DNA of 64,000 nt from Bradyrhizobium sp. sGM-13 (GTDB taxonomy: Bacteria; Pseudomonadota; Alphaproteobacteria; Rhizobiales; Xanthobacteraceae). The stretch is taken from positions 186,001-250,000 of the forward strand of contig NZ_JAGWDK010000006.1 of NCBI RefSeq assembly GCF_018398875.1, in the 5' to 3' direction. This document shows positions 1 to 9,849 of the stretch, one piece after another. Position 1 is the stretch's first letter. Each line of letters begins with the position of its first letter. Below the pieces are notes generated by a model. The model had not been told where the DNA came from. It was given only the letters and a program-made list of their open reading frames with translations, and did not search any database. The position numbers and the translations under genes are program-made.

Positions 1-49
1 TGATGGACCGGCCCGAAGGCAAGGACGCGATCAGCCTCAGGCCCATTGG

Positions 50-664
50 ATGTACGTCCATCGATACAGTGAAGCTGAAGGCATTGTCACTGATTTGGTG
101 GCTCATATTCCACCCCAGTTCGACATTGAAGAATGGCTGAAAAGGAAGTTTCTTAGAAAACGAGTGCTTGGATCTCTTTCGGAACGTGCGCTAATCGTTC
201 GACAATATAGAACGCAAAGGCACAACCCGTCAGACTTGAATGATAAGAAGCAATTGGAGCGCCATTGGTCGCTCATCCGCAGCTTATGTGCATCATTGGA
301 TCCCAACGAACACGCCAAACTCATTGACGGCCTGAAGCTTCCAAAGCTGAATAGACCAGTAGGGAAGCAAATGACGCCGCATCGCCTGCGAGTCTCGCGC
401 GGGCTTGATCGGGCCGCAAGGCGCAAGGCGAATGAGTTCCTGCCGGTAATCTCCGCCTTCGACGATGATGCTGGCACTTCATTTTTTACAGGATGGGAAA
501 TTCGGAACCTTCGTTATCGCCGCGACCTTGCAGAGGAACAGGCCAAAGCCAAAGAAAAACTTCTCGCCTGGGAGGAGGGAGTACCTGCCGATTTGGCAAA
601 GTTCGAGAAGTACTTGGCGCGGAATCGAACCAAATGGACAGCGACCCAACCAGGACTTTCATAA
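50..664 (+). CDS. Hypothetical protein, possibly N-terminally truncated by the window edge
   Basis: A 204-residue open frame from ATG at 50 to TAA at 664. The same frame has no stop back to the window edge, so the true start may lie upstream and the protein may be longer. The product is mostly helical and charged (many Arg, Lys, Glu) with no signal peptide or membrane segment. I recognise no domain. Base composition is lower in GC than the RHS and lpt genes, suggesting recently acquired DNA. The codon pattern and absence of a better overlapping frame support coding. Confidence 0.6.
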   Translation: MYVHRYSEAEGIVTDLVAHIPPQFDIEEWLKRKFLRKRVLGSLSERALIVRQYRTQRHNPSDLNDKKQLERHWSLIRSLCASLDPNEHAKLIDGLKLPKLNRPVGKQMTPHRLRVSRGLDRAARRKANEFLPVISAFDDDAGTSFFTGWEIRNLRYRRDLAEEQAKAKEKLLAWEEGVPADLAKFEKYLARNRTKWTATQPGLS

Positions 665-929
665 AAGTGAATTTTTAGACCCGCATAAGGGATTCACGAC
701 ATGACATGCAAAAAATAACAGTAAAATCATATGGATAACATTGCCTTCGATCGTTTTTCTACCCTGTTTCTCCTGAAAGACCACCTGTAGAAATTCATAA
801 ATGACCAAATCGACGTTTCATAAATGCATGCATTTGCCTGAGGCATGAATTTTGTCTTCAACAGCATGGAGGCCGGCAGCCTAGAAAGCCGGCCGGTGAT
901 TGAGAAACTGCTCGAACTGAAGACCCTTT

Positions 930-1123
930 GCCGCCATCGGCGACCGCGTCGGAAACCGTATGATCGGTGTCGTCGGCACGGTTACCGCTATTTTGGCGAG
1001 CAAGGCACGCTCGGCGTCCTCGTCAAGCTCAACAACCCGCCCGACTGGTACGTCGAGGGGAACAGGGGCGATCCGATCGCGCACCTGTACGGCGTCGATC
1101 TCAACGGCCCAGGTCGTATGTGA
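930..1123 (+). pseudogene. Frameshifted small gene, SH3-like beta-strand pattern
   Basis: Two frames join into one sensible peptide. One frame (about 930-985) reads AAIGDRVGNRMIGVVGTVTA. A second frame (about 984-1123, stop TGA at 1121) continues with YFGEQGTLGVLVKLNNPPDW and then a short tail. The composite looks like a small beta-barrel protein of the type common beside phage genes, broken by an indel near 980-990. This is inference from peptide quality in two frames. I cannot name the family and the start is unknown. Confidence 0.35.
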
Positions 1124-1144
1124 TCCGGCCGCGTCTGGGACAGC

Positions 1145-1170
1145 CGTCGTTTGCGGCCAGGCAAACGACG
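1145..1170. repeat. Perfect 10-bp inverted repeat
   Basis: cgtcgtttgc and gcaaacgacg pair perfectly around a 6-nt loop (ggccag). No T-run follows on either side, so it is not a classic terminator. It could be an RNA hairpin or a protein-binding palindrome. Confidence 0.5.
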
Positions 1171-1292
1171 AATGCTCTACCGCTGACGGCGTAGTCGTGT
1201 GGTCTTGACGTCCAGTCCTATCTTTCGCGCCGCAAAAATGCAAGAAAGCCACATGGCACAAGGACTTCTTTGATTTTTTCTAAAAAGCAAGA

Positions 1293-1322
1293 AGCCCGAC
1301 CAATCGCGCCGGGCTCTTTTTT
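1293..1322 (+). terminator. Rho-independent terminator
   Basis: Stem agcccg / cgggct with an 11-nt loop, followed by ctttttt. It would end plus-strand transcription coming from the degraded gene near 0.9-1.1 kb. Confidence 0.65.
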
Positions 1323-1622
1323 GTCTCTTGACCACGACTTTCCCCGATTTTGGTGCTGGCCTGTTTCCGAGTCTCAGCGGCCTGGGGTGTGAACCCATAA
1401 ATTCAGAGGGTCGGCCGACGTCCGCTTTGGTGCGCATTTCGGACTGAAGTCGGACATCGCGTGAGGTCCGAAAAGTGCCCACTAACGGACCTCGTTGGAG
1501 CAATCCACGAAGCCAGTGCGGCACCTGCCCATATCAGCCGAGAGGATTTACGCGAGGCGACGCGATCGGGTCCGCAAGCTCCGCCTTGCGCTCAATTGTG
1601 AAAACGGCTCGGGATGCCGACA
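1323..1622. other. Intergenic stretch, no gene seen
   Basis: About 300 bp between the terminator and the 3' end of the large RHS gene. Open frames here are shadows or lack a plausible start. In particular I see no obvious small immunity gene following the RHS C-terminus, which would be expected if that tip were an antibacterial toxin. Confidence 0.4.
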
Positions 1623-4600
1623 TCACTGCAAGCGCTCTCCCGACAGTACCTCGTACAGATATTCGGGACTCTCTGTTGGCGGCGGCGGCGGAACGTTCTC
1701 GGACGGACTTATGGGCAGAACCGGAGCTGGCTTTAGGTCAAAAAAGTCCAGGTTCGGATCGTACAGCATTCGATTCAGTTCCTTCACCTCCAGAAGCACC
1801 TCCTGGAAGATGGTCTGCAGCTGCCCCGCGGTTGTGACGAGAATCAGGGATCCGGCGGCAGCGGCCGGAAACTTCGATGCCCATGCAACTGCCTTCTCCG
1901 AACCCCACATGGCCGGCCTGAAAACGAGATTCGGATTGCCAGTCACGGAGAACTGCCTCAACCATTGTTGGAGCGAGGGATTGAACCAAGCCGCCCGCTG
2001 GGCCGCCGGCGACAGTCGCTCCGCGAACAGGCGTGCACCTCTCACGTGAATACCGGCGCGATTTGCAAACACGAACTCCTCTCCGACAAGCGTATGCAGA
2101 GCGCGTTCGATCAAGGGCGAGTACGTGCCCGCAGTCGTCGTCTTGGCGTAACTGTAGCCCTTCAAGACCAGGTACGCAGCCTTCTCATACGGCGCGATGA
2201 GTTCGCCAAGACGCTCCAATTCGCGGCTCGCCTCATCCCGATCATTCCTGTCATCCCTGCCGCCTCGTCGGCCCCTGCCTAGCTCTTTGAACAAATCGAA
2301 CGGATTCCCGAGTGACGTGGCTTCTCCGCCTCCGCCGCCTCCGCCACCAGGGGGATCGCACGGCGGTGGATTGCAGACCTTCACGCCAACATCCTGATGG
2401 CCCGACGGATCGATCCGGCTCACGGGGTTGTTGCGCACATAAGCGAACCGATTGTAACCCTGCGCCCCACCACCCACGATGCGGTCGTCTGGCGTGATGA
2501 AGCGCCGGGTCTTCGCGTGGTAGTAACGGAAGCCGTAGTAGGCGAGGCCGCTGAAGTCCTCGCGTGGATGACCGGTGAATTTCTCGTAGCTCGTGTCGAG
2601 ACCGACACTGCCCGCCGCGAGAAGGGCGCCCCAGACATCGTACTTGTATCGGGTCACCGGCACACCGTCCTCGGTGCGCGTCATGAGCGTCGGCGTGCCG
2701 AGCAAATCCGGCTGGCGAATATAGATCCCCTGTGGGGGACCGGCATTGATGTCACCGCGGAAGGGTTGATTGATGTGGCCGGTGACCATCGGTGCGGTCG
2801 CTTGCCCGTTGATGGCGTCGCCGTAAGTTCGGTTGATGACACCACCGAGCGACAGCGACTTCGCCGTCAATGACATGTCCGATGAGCTCTTACGCTCGGC
2901 ATAACTCGCGCCGATGAGCCAGCTGTGGGTGGTGTTCGTCAGGTCGTTGTAGCTCTTCTTCGTGCGCCGGTCCGCGAAATCGTACTCGTAAGCGTCGCGC
3001 ACCACACCGTCCCGGGTGACGCTGCTCAGTCGACCGCGGAAGTCGTAGCCGTAGTGGTGCGTAACGCATGGGGAGAATGAGCAGTCCTCGAACCGGGTAC
3101 GCTTCCCTTCCGTGTCATGATAGGCGCGCCAGTTGATTGTTGTGCCGGTCTTGTTCTCGATCCTGCGCTCGCCAGAAAGCGTCGTGAAGTAGACGTTTGT
3201 GCTGCCTGAATCGGTGATCAGGTTACCGATCCCGTCATAGGTGAACGTAGCAGCAGGCGGCGGGACGGTGGTCGAGCACGTCGGCTCCGTAACTGCCTCC
3301 GACCAGGTCGCACACAATCGATTGAGTGGATCGTAGGCAAAGCTTTGTGTCAGGTCGGTGTCGACGCCGCCGATGACCTTGGTGGAACGATTATCGATTA
3401 TCGCACGGACGTTGCCGATCGCGTCATAGGTGTAGCTTAGGTCCTGAATCGTCGTGCCATCTCTCTGCTTTTGAATAATGTGTGAGATCCTCTGGTCGGT
3501 ATCATAGGCATATTCAGTCGTGTTGGCCCACCGGGGCATAAAGTAGTGCCAGTAGGTATCATATTTGCGTGATTGCTTGAAGGCATTGAAATCGCTCCAG
3601 CTGGCCCACGGGGCGAAGGTGTTGCTCGGAGAGACGGCGGTAAGGACGCCGTCGACCGTGTAGTTGAAGGACTGCGACGAATCGGGATGTGTCATGCTGG
3701 TGACGGAGTTACGGTCGTTGTAGCCGAAGGCATAGGTAACGCTGCTCAGCCCATTGAGCGTGATTGTTTGGCTGGTCACGTTTCCACGGCCATCATAGTT
3801 GAATTTGGTCGTTCCCGAGCTATCGCTGACCGTGGTCAACCGGCCGACGCCGTTCGTCTGTGAACTCTCATCGTAGGTGTGGGTGATGTGATTGGTGAGG
3901 GATAAGCCACGTTCTCCGACAATGCGGTCGAGTTGGTCATACGCATAGAAGAGCTGACGGGTCACAGTCATTGCCGGCGGGCGATTAAGAGTGGTGGCTG
4001 ACAAGCGGTAGTAGACCTTTCTCGTCAGCATGCCGGCGTCGTCATACGTGTAGCCAACGAGGCCCTCGCCATTCGGATCATTTTCGGTCTTGAGGCGCCC
4101 CCAGCTGTCGTAGGCATAGGTGACGGTATTGAAGGTTGTGGCCGGCAGAGTGACCTGCGCCAGCCTGAGCCCCGTCGAGTAGCGGAAGGTTGTCGTGCCT
4201 GCGTCATCGACGACCTTGGTCACCAAGCCACGGTAGTTTCGATAGACGCTGCGGACGGAGCCATTGCCGTTGATGGCAGTGGTCACACTGTGTAAGCCGT
4301 CCGGGTTGTTGTACGAGAACCTGCGGATGGCTGGCTGCCCCGACGCATGGTAATCGAGGCTTAAGCTCGCGTCATTATTGACGCGCTTGATCGTGAGCGG
4401 ACGGCCCCATGGGTCAGATATCGTCTCGATGAACTTGGCGATCGGTCCGCTGATGAAATACGGCCACGATTCGCGACGCGCGCGCTGATTAGAGATATAG
4501 AGACCCTGGTCCAGGGTATCGATCGTGCCACCGTCAAGGCCTGAATAATCCCGGGTCTGAGCCAGGCCGCCAAAGCCGTCGAAGTAGACGCTCAACTGAT

Positions 4601-7600
4601 GGCTTTCGGTAGGGCTCGCATAGGTGAATTCATCAACTTGATAGCCGCGCACCGGGTCGATGCCGGGGTAGGCCCAGCGCTTCTGGTACAGTCCGACCCC
4701 AGGCGGCGCGTAGGTCGTCGGTCGGCCGTAGACGTCATAACCGAAGGTCGTAGTCTGATTATTGGGATCGGTGGTCGTGAGCAACCGACCGGCGGCATCA
4801 TAGGCGAGCCTAGTGGTCTGGTTCAGCGTGTTGGTGGTCGACGCCAGCAGGCCTTTGTATTCTGCGTCATATGTCAGCGTGACCGGGTGCTCCCAGGGCG
4901 GGTTCGGTGGATCGCGCGATACCGGATAGCTGCCAAACCAAGCGAGGTTGCCCTGGGCGTCATAGCTCGAGCTGTTGGTCGTGAATGTCGTGACCCACCT
5001 AGCGTCACCGCTCGAAACCTTTTCGCCGCACGCGTTCACGTTCCATGGGTCGTCGATCACGGTGCAGCTTGCTGATTCGGCGTCGTCGAAGAGAATGCGC
5101 TCGCGCCTGAGGACGTGCGTGGTCTTTCCGGCGTCGTCGTCATAGGTGACGCGGCGCATGTCGAGCACGATGTCGGTACCCGATGCGTTCGCTCGCTTCG
5201 TCCAACTCGAGCGTGGCCGAAACAGCCAGTTCGCGCTGTCGAGGTGGTAGCGGTAGTAACTGTAGACGTCGTTCTCGCCCGGGATGTCGTTCGTGCCTTC
5301 GCGGCTGTGGGCAGGCACGAGGTAGAGCGGGTCGTGCGCCACGTAGCGGTGCGCGCACGGCAGAGCGAGCTCCGCCTCGTAGGAGCACGAATAGGAATCG
5401 GAGCGGTGGATGGCGATCACGCCCGGGTGCGGGGCTCCCTGAAAGTAAACGTAGCGCGAGCGGTGCAACGGCGTCCGGTCGCGATCGTACAGATTTGCTG
5501 CGGCGAGTCTGCCCTCGAAAGGCTTATCCTGGCGGTACCAGCGGACTGTATAGGCCCCAGTATCGAGATTCTTGATTGTCACCGAAGAGAAGCCAAGGTC
5601 TGCTCTTTGCTCGCGGGGGCCACCGTACACCCGGCCATTGTTGTAGTCGTACTGGATACGTTCCTTGAATGTGACTCCGTTTCTTGCAATTCCGTGATTC
5701 CTGACGATGCTGTGGACGAGCGCCCGCGGCCGGCTCTCGACGCGGCCGCAGACCGGCCCCGTAATATATCCGACGGACTGGGTCGAACTGTTCCAGCCAT
5801 AACACTGGTCCGGCCACTCGGGCTTGACGGCGTTTTGGTAGTCCGGGTAATCCCCTGTTAGGCGATAGGTAACAGTAGTCGTGCCGAGCACGCCGTTGTA
5901 AATGCCGCTGAGCAAGTCCGGTAGGCGATCGGGGGGGTTCGCGGAGCTGATCAGCCAGGAAAGGCCACCTTGCCTGTTAGGTATCCACCTGTTGTTCGGC
6001 GGGTTCGGCGGCTCGGCATTGTTGTTGACAAAGAGCAGATCATCGCGGGCGTCGCCATTGTAGTCGGCAACGAGGACGTCGAGTGCCCGTGAGTCACCGC
6101 CGACGGGCGAAAATGTCGTCTGCGTGATCCCCCATTGGATGAGCCCACCCGAGCTTCCAAGAAAAATCGTCGAATCGACTAAATAGACGTGCGTGTAGCA
6201 GGTCACCACCTGCTCGCGCCAGCGCTCGTGGGTAAAACCGCTGCAAAGAGGCGCAGGCTTGGGTTCCCGACACGACGCGCAGAGGTGATGCTCTAGGAGA
6301 CCCCAGCGGAACTGAATCCGAGCGACGTCGCTGATCCCATCGCCGTTGAAGTCGCCAACGGCGATGGTGGATTTTGGATAGTGAATCTCACCACCATCGG
6401 CGCGAAGTGAACCTTGGTCGTCGATGTGTCCGACAATCGGCCCGAGCCCAGTCGGTGATCCAAGCGCATAATAGAGCCGATCGCCCTGGCGGCCGGAGTA
6501 GGACTGGATGTAATCGTCGATGCCATCTCCATTGATGTCCGCAGTCGCAAACTGCCACTGGTTGAGGTGTGGAGGCCGCTCATCTCGACTTGGGTATGGA
6601 TAAGGATCGGGGTCGGTCGCGTAGACTTGGAGGTTGCTTCCCGCACGACTGGTCGTGCCGAGGCGAACGCGAATGTCGCGCCCGTTGACCACGCCGCTGC
6701 AGAGGCCCCCCTCGCAGTTGCTGCCCGGGATCGCCCAGCCCTGATAGGTTAGAAGTGTGTCGCCACTGCCATCGCCGTTGATATCGCCATCACGCACCGC
6801 CGTGTAAGGGTAGCGCACCGCTGGAGTGCCGTAGGGTGTGGACGGGGTGTGGCACTCTTCGCTCGGGGGTGACAAGCCGCTCGACGTGCCAAGCACCGTG
6901 AGCATGGAGATCATTCCGGCAAAGGGCGTGCCATCCATCTGCATGCGCGACCAGCTCGCCACAATGTCGGCCTTGCCGTCGCCGTTGTAGTCGGTGAGGT
7001 CGATGCCGTTGAAGCCAACCGTGTCGGGGTACGGATAGTCCGCATTACACGACGTCCATTCACCTGACCGGTAGCGCCCCGCCAATATCGCAGACAGTTG
7101 GTTATCGCGGTAAAGCTTCCAGTAGAGGACGGTGTTTTTCCTGTCGAACAACACCACGTCCGACATCCCATCGCCATCAATGTCGGCGGGGAGGATGCGC
7201 CAATCCGCCGGCGAGGATGACATCGTCACGTTGGCGACGGTCTGACTCGGCTGCAAGATCCAGGGGCCGAGTGCACATGTGTTGTTCGCATGTGCGCCGT
7301 AGGCGATGTAGGTGGTGAGCGTGCCGGCGTCCGGGTAAATCGCCACCAGGTCCTGCCGGCCGTCGCCATTGAAATCCCCCATTGCCGTCAGATAAGTCGG
7401 CTGCACTCCTGAATATTTGCTGTGCTCGACCGGCGGCTTGGCGAGCCAATCGTCTCCGCCGCAGCGGTAAAGCACTTTGCCGCCGTAGCTGCCGTAGTAG
7501 GTGCGTACCATATCGGCTTTGCCATCGGCGTTTAGGTCGCCGACGAAGCTGTTCCACAAGCAGCCGCTGAGGTCAGATCCTGGCTGGCAGTTGGGCACCA

Positions 7601-8705
7601 GGTCAAGGGGCAATTCAGGGGGGCGGTCATCGGGTTGAGTGGCCTGAGTTCCGACAAACGATGCATTTGGGTTCGATGTATAGCTGAAGGTCGTCGCCTC
7701 GAGCCCGACGGCACTCGCGTCGTTGCCGTTGCTGCCGAATTCTTGAAACGAGGTGAGCAGGCTACGGCCGGAAGCCGCGCTGATCGTGTAACCGAGCTCG
7801 TAGCGGCGGATCAGCGTTCCAGCCAACGGTGGGATCGAATGCCCGTACACCCTGATGTTCTTGAGACGCACCGAATGATAGCTTGGCATCGGTGTTCGGT
7901 CGGGCCGGTTCTCATACTGAAAATGTACGGACTTCGCTCGGCCCTGCGCGCCTACGAGCGGCAGGTTGTAATCCACCCGGAGGGGCCGGAACGTGCCGGC
8001 AGCTTGATTGTAAGCGACAACAAAGTAATTCCCGTCCGCATCGACGACCTTGTAGAGCGGCCAGGCGACGATGCCGCGGTTGTGCGTGACACCATTCGCC
8101 GGCTCCCACAGGCCTGCATGCCAGGTACCTGGTGCGTATAATCCCGGATGAGCGTTCGCGTCGCCGCCGAAATAATACTTCCTGCCCGAACCGTCCCGCA
8201 TCTCCCAAAAACAAGGGCCGCTGCCACAACTCTGATTGCTCGGCCGAAACTGCTCCGGCGGCGAACCGGCGCGCACCTTCTTTCGGTAGTAGTAGCCCGC
8301 GGCGTTGACAAGGCGATTGTCACGATTCTCAGACGTGCCCCAGCCGCCGGGCAGAAAGACAAACTGGTCCGTGGCGTCGAATTTCATCCCCGTATCGCGC
8401 GCACGGACGATCGCTGGAAATCCAGTGAGTACCCAGCCAAAACCCGCGATGCCATTGCCGGTCGCGGAGCTGTAGGCCAGCCCGATGCTCGGGCTGGGAC
8501 CGCGTGCCGCCGGAACGGCCACTGCCAAGCTAGTCTCGAGCGCACCGCCCGCCGAGGCATCAACGGCACTCGCCGCTCGGGATGAAGGTTCAGCCGGCGG
8601 ATTATCGCTCTGGGCCAAAGCCGGCGAAGCCGGAAGCCAAAGGCACGCCAAGAGCGCGAGCAGCACTGCCGGGACGAAGGCCTTCAACAGTGGTTGCGGC
8701 GCCAT
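1623..8705 (-). CDS. Secreted SpvB/FG-GAP/RHS-repeat protein (polymorphic-toxin-like)
   Basis: 2360 residues, with a Sec signal peptide (hydrophobic segment about 10-31, ending SPALAQ). Order of parts: an SpvB-like N-terminal domain (about 45-340, with GGALETSLAVAVP and GIAGFGWVLTG); at least eight FG-GAP/VCBS-type calcium-loop repeats of the D-x-N/D-G-D-x-x-D form (about 385-890); many RHS/YD repeats (about 1280-2040); an RHS-associated core near 2055-2103 ending NNPVSRIDPSG. A Gly-rich linker and a unique tail of about 250 residues with no recognised toxin motif follow. In Tc-toxin and RHS families this shell encloses or carries a C-terminal effector. GGAGGG lies just upstream of the ATG. 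It shares architecture with the RHS protein at 19.3-24.6 kb but has a different tail. Confidence 0.93.
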   Translation of the reverse strand: MAPQPLLKAFVPAVLLALLACLWLPASPALAQSDNPPAEPSSRAASAVDASAGGALETSLAVAVPAARGPSPSIGLAYSSATGNGIAGFGWVLTGFPAIVRARDTGMKFDATDQFVFLPGGWGTSENRDNRLVNAAGYYYRKKVRAGSPPEQFRPSNQSCGSGPCFWEMRDGSGRKYYFGGDANAHPGLYAPGTWHAGLWEPANGVTHNRGIVAWPLYKVVDADGNYFVVAYNQAAGTFRPLRVDYNLPLVGAQGRAKSVHFQYENRPDRTPMPSYHSVRLKNIRVYGHSIPPLAGTLIRRYELGYTISAASGRSLLTSFQEFGSNGNDASAVGLEATTFSYTSNPNASFVGTQATQPDDRPPELPLDLVPNCQPGSDLSGCLWNSFVGDLNADGKADMVRTYYGSYGGKVLYRCGGDDWLAKPPVEHSKYSGVQPTYLTAMGDFNGDGRQDLVAIYPDAGTLTTYIAYGAHANNTCALGPWILQPSQTVANVTMSSSPADWRILPADIDGDGMSDVVLFDRKNTVLYWKLYRDNQLSAILAGRYRSGEWTSCNADYPYPDTVGFNGIDLTDYNGDGKADIVASWSRMQMDGTPFAGMISMLTVLGTSSGLSPPSEECHTPSTPYGTPAVRYPYTAVRDGDINGDGSGDTLLTYQGWAIPGSNCEGGLCSGVVNGRDIRVRLGTTSRAGSNLQVYATDPDPYPYPSRDERPPHLNQWQFATADINGDGIDDYIQSYSGRQGDRLYYALGSPTGLGPIVGHIDDQGSLRADGGEIHYPKSTIAVGDFNGDGISDVARIQFRWGLLEHHLCASCREPKPAPLCSGFTHERWREQVVTCYTHVYLVDSTIFLGSSGGLIQWGITQTTFSPVGGDSRALDVLVADYNGDARDDLLFVNNNAEPPNPPNNRWIPNRQGGLSWLISSANPPDRLPDLLSGIYNGVLGTTTVTYRLTGDYPDYQNAVKPEWPDQCYGWNSSTQSVGYITGPVCGRVESRPRALVHSIVRNHGIARNGVTFKERIQYDYNNGRVYGGPREQRADLGFSSVTIKNLDTGAYTVRWYRQDKPFEGRLAAANLYDRDRTPLHRSRYVYFQGAPHPGVIAIHRSDSYSCSYEAELALPCAHRYVAHDPLYLVPAHSREGTNDIPGENDVYSYYRYHLDSANWLFRPRSSWTKRANASGTDIVLDMRRVTYDDDAGKTTHVLRRERILFDDAESASCTVIDDPWNVNACGEKVSSGDARWVTTFTTNSSSYDAQGNLAWFGSYPVSRDPPNPPWEHPVTLTYDAEYKGLLASTTNTLNQTTRLAYDAAGRLLTTTDPNNQTTTFGYDVYGRPTTYAPPGVGLYQKRWAYPGIDPVRGYQVDEFTYASPTESHQLSVYFDGFGGLAQTRDYSGLDGGTIDTLDQGLYISNQRARRESWPYFISGPIAKFIETISDPWGRPLTIKRVNNDASLSLDYHASGQPAIRRFSYNNPDGLHSVTTAINGNGSVRSVYRNYRGLVTKVVDDAGTTTFRYSTGLRLAQVTLPATTFNTVTYAYDSWGRLKTENDPNGEGLVGYTYDDAGMLTRKVYYRLSATTLNRPPAMTVTRQLFYAYDQLDRIVGERGLSLTNHITHTYDESSQTNGVGRLTTVSDSSGTTKFNYDGRGNVTSQTITLNGLSSVTYAFGYNDRNSVTSMTHPDSSQSFNYTVDGVLTAVSPSNTFAPWASWSDFNAFKQSRKYDTYWHYFMPRWANTTEYAYDTDQRISHIIQKQRDGTTIQDLSYTYDAIGNVRAIIDNRSTKVIGGVDTDLTQSFAYDPLNRLCATWSEAVTEPTCSTTVPPPAATFTYDGIGNLITDSGSTNVYFTTLSGERRIENKTGTTINWRAYHDTEGKRTRFEDCSFSPCVTHHYGYDFRGRLSSVTRDGVVRDAYEYDFADRRTKKSYNDLTNTTHSWLIGASYAERKSSSDMSLTAKSLSLGGVINRTYGDAINGQATAPMVTGHINQPFRGDINAGPPQGIYIRQPDLLGTPTLMTRTEDGVPVTRYKYDVWGALLAAGSVGLDTSYEKFTGHPREDFSGLAYYGFRYYHAKTRRFITPDDRIVGGGAQGYNRFAYVRNNPVSRIDPSGHQDVGVKVCNPPPCDPPGGGGGGGGEATSLGNPFDLFKELGRGRRGGRDDRNDRDEASRELERLGELIAPYEKAAYLVLKGYSYAKTTTAGTYSPLIERALHTLVGEEFVFANRAGIHVRGARLFAERLSPAAQRAAWFNPSLQQWLRQFSVTGNPNLVFRPAMWGSEKAVAWASKFPAAAAGSLILVTTAGQLQTIFQEVLLEVKELNRMLYDPNLDFFDLKPAPVLPISPSENVPPPPPTESPEYLYEVLSGERLQ

Positions 8706-9163
8706 AGAATTCTCCCTCCGCGCGACGCACCGCCAAGCTGGGGCTTCAGCTCCTCAGGGACAATGGCGTCGGGCGACTTGCGCCCTCCAAATGGAGGGTA
8801 TCCGGCGAGAGGCCACGATCAGCGGACGAATGGGTTCACATATCCGGCGACAAGCTTGACCAGATCAGCTTGCCGCCTCGTGTCAGTCTTTTCGAACATG
8901 CGCTGTAGGATGCCATTTCACCGTCATCTTGGAGATCCCGAGCAGTGGAGCACCAAGGCACTTTAGCATAGCACAAAATCCCGCAAAGGCGCTGTGAAAT
9001 GTCAGCGCATCCGAAGGGCGCGAAGTCGGCTCTGGGTCATTCTCGTCGATATTTCCCCAGCATGTCCGGTTAGGGGGTAATCTCGGAAATGCCTGTTGTC
9101 CGGTTTTGCCGATTGAAGGCATCGTTTGGACGTGATTCAAGCGCCCAAGCGGGACCTCGGATC
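8706..9163. other. Leader/intergenic region upstream of the RHS gene
   Basis: About 460 bp without a convincing gene. It must hold the promoter of the minus-strand RHS gene. A 25-codon minus frame (8899 down to 8822) exists but has weak start signals. I cannot assign promoter boxes. Confidence 0.35.
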
Positions 9164-9271
9164 ATGCGGTATGAACCGACAAACTTTGCATGGGCTGCCA
9201 TCAGGTCGTTCCTTCCGAACAAGCCGCGTCGCATCCCCCGTGTTGACGAGAGTCGGCCACCGGACAGATGA
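9164..9271 (+). pseudogene. IS5-family transposase N-terminal fragment
   Basis: Opens MRYEPTNFAWAAIRSFLPNK and continues with PRRIPRV, the conserved start of IS5/IS427-group transposases as I know them. The similarity is lost after about 28 residues and a stop follows at 9269. The remainder of the element is absent, so this is a remnant of an old insertion or deletion. Confidence 0.7.
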
Positions 9272-9305
9272 AATGGAACAAACGGTCTGGGCTTAAGAGG
9301 GACCC

Positions 9306-9545
9306 ATGGCTCAACAGCGTAGACGCGTCAAACACACAGCGACCTTTGAAGAACGGCTAGCGGAAGAAGCACAGAAATTCAAAGAGGCGGCCGAACAGCA
9401 AGCTCCAGGCAGCATGGCCCGAGAACTGCTTTAGCGGCGAGCTGGGCGCGCCGCGACAGCATCGCACATCAATAAGTGGCTGACATCGCCAGGACTGCAG
9501 CCCCCCAAGTCATTGGAAAACTTGCTCGCTGATCAGAGGAAGTAA
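9306..9545 (+). pseudogene. Small conserved rhizobial protein interrupted by an amber codon
   Basis: ATG at 9306 starts MAQQRRRVKHTATFEERLAE, a small basic/acidic helical protein type common in Bradyrhizobium genomes (recalled, not searched). TAG at 9432-9434 interrupts it after 42 residues. The same frame then continues sensibly (RRAGRAATASHINKWLTSPG, ending at TAA 9543-9545), so the original product was about 79 residues. A single change in TAG (for example TTG, Leu) would restore it. Either it is a pseudogene, or a 42-residue product is made. Confidence 0.65.
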
Positions 9546-9588
9546 GGCCGCCTCAGTTGGCGGCCTATTTAGACCAGTCCCCCGTTTT

Positions 9589-9849
9589 TCAGGCTGCCGC
9601 GCCCGATCTGGTCTTTGAGCGGGGCCGGCCCCGGCGGCGCTCGGGCTGCGAATTATCAACCTGCCGCTGCCACTCGACAATCTGGTCAGCGTACCAAATG
9701 CGGCGATTGTTGCTGATGTAGGTCGGCTTCGGAAATTGCTTCAGCCTGATCATGCGCTCCAGCGTCGTCCGCGCAATCGGGACAATTTCCAGAATCTCGT
9801 TGAGCTTCAGCATCTTCCGAGGTTCTTGTTTTTCGTTGCCGTCGTCCAT
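9589..9849 (-). CDS. AlpA-like helix-turn-helix regulator
   Basis: 86 residues. MLKLNEILEIVPIARTTLER is the winged-helix pattern of AlpA/MerR-like phage regulators: a Leu-x-x-Val-Pro-x-(S/A)-R-x-T-(I/L) core followed by FPKP and a W-x-x-x-x-I-x-x-W end. The C-terminal tail is basic. AlpA-type proteins activate excision or prophage genes in integrative elements. It overlaps the upstream gene (9686-10069) by 164 nt in a different frame. It probably belongs to the same mobile element as the integrase at 25.3-26.7 kb (inference). Confidence 0.8.
   Translation of the reverse strand: MDDGNEKQEPRKMLKLNEILEIVPIARTTLERMIRLKQFPKPTYISNNRRIWYADQIVEWQRQVDNSQPERRRGRPRSKTRSGAAA

Noticed and set aside
1130..1210. 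tRNA-like arm (tcagcggtagagca) on the minus strand
   Set aside because: No acceptor stem, no 7-nt anticodon loop and no T-arm could be fitted; the hairpin beside it has a 10-bp stem.
881..1261. 126-codon minus-strand frame
   Set aside because: It has an alternating acidic/hydrophobic stretch but is antisense to the better plus-strand composite, and its N-terminal half is low quality.
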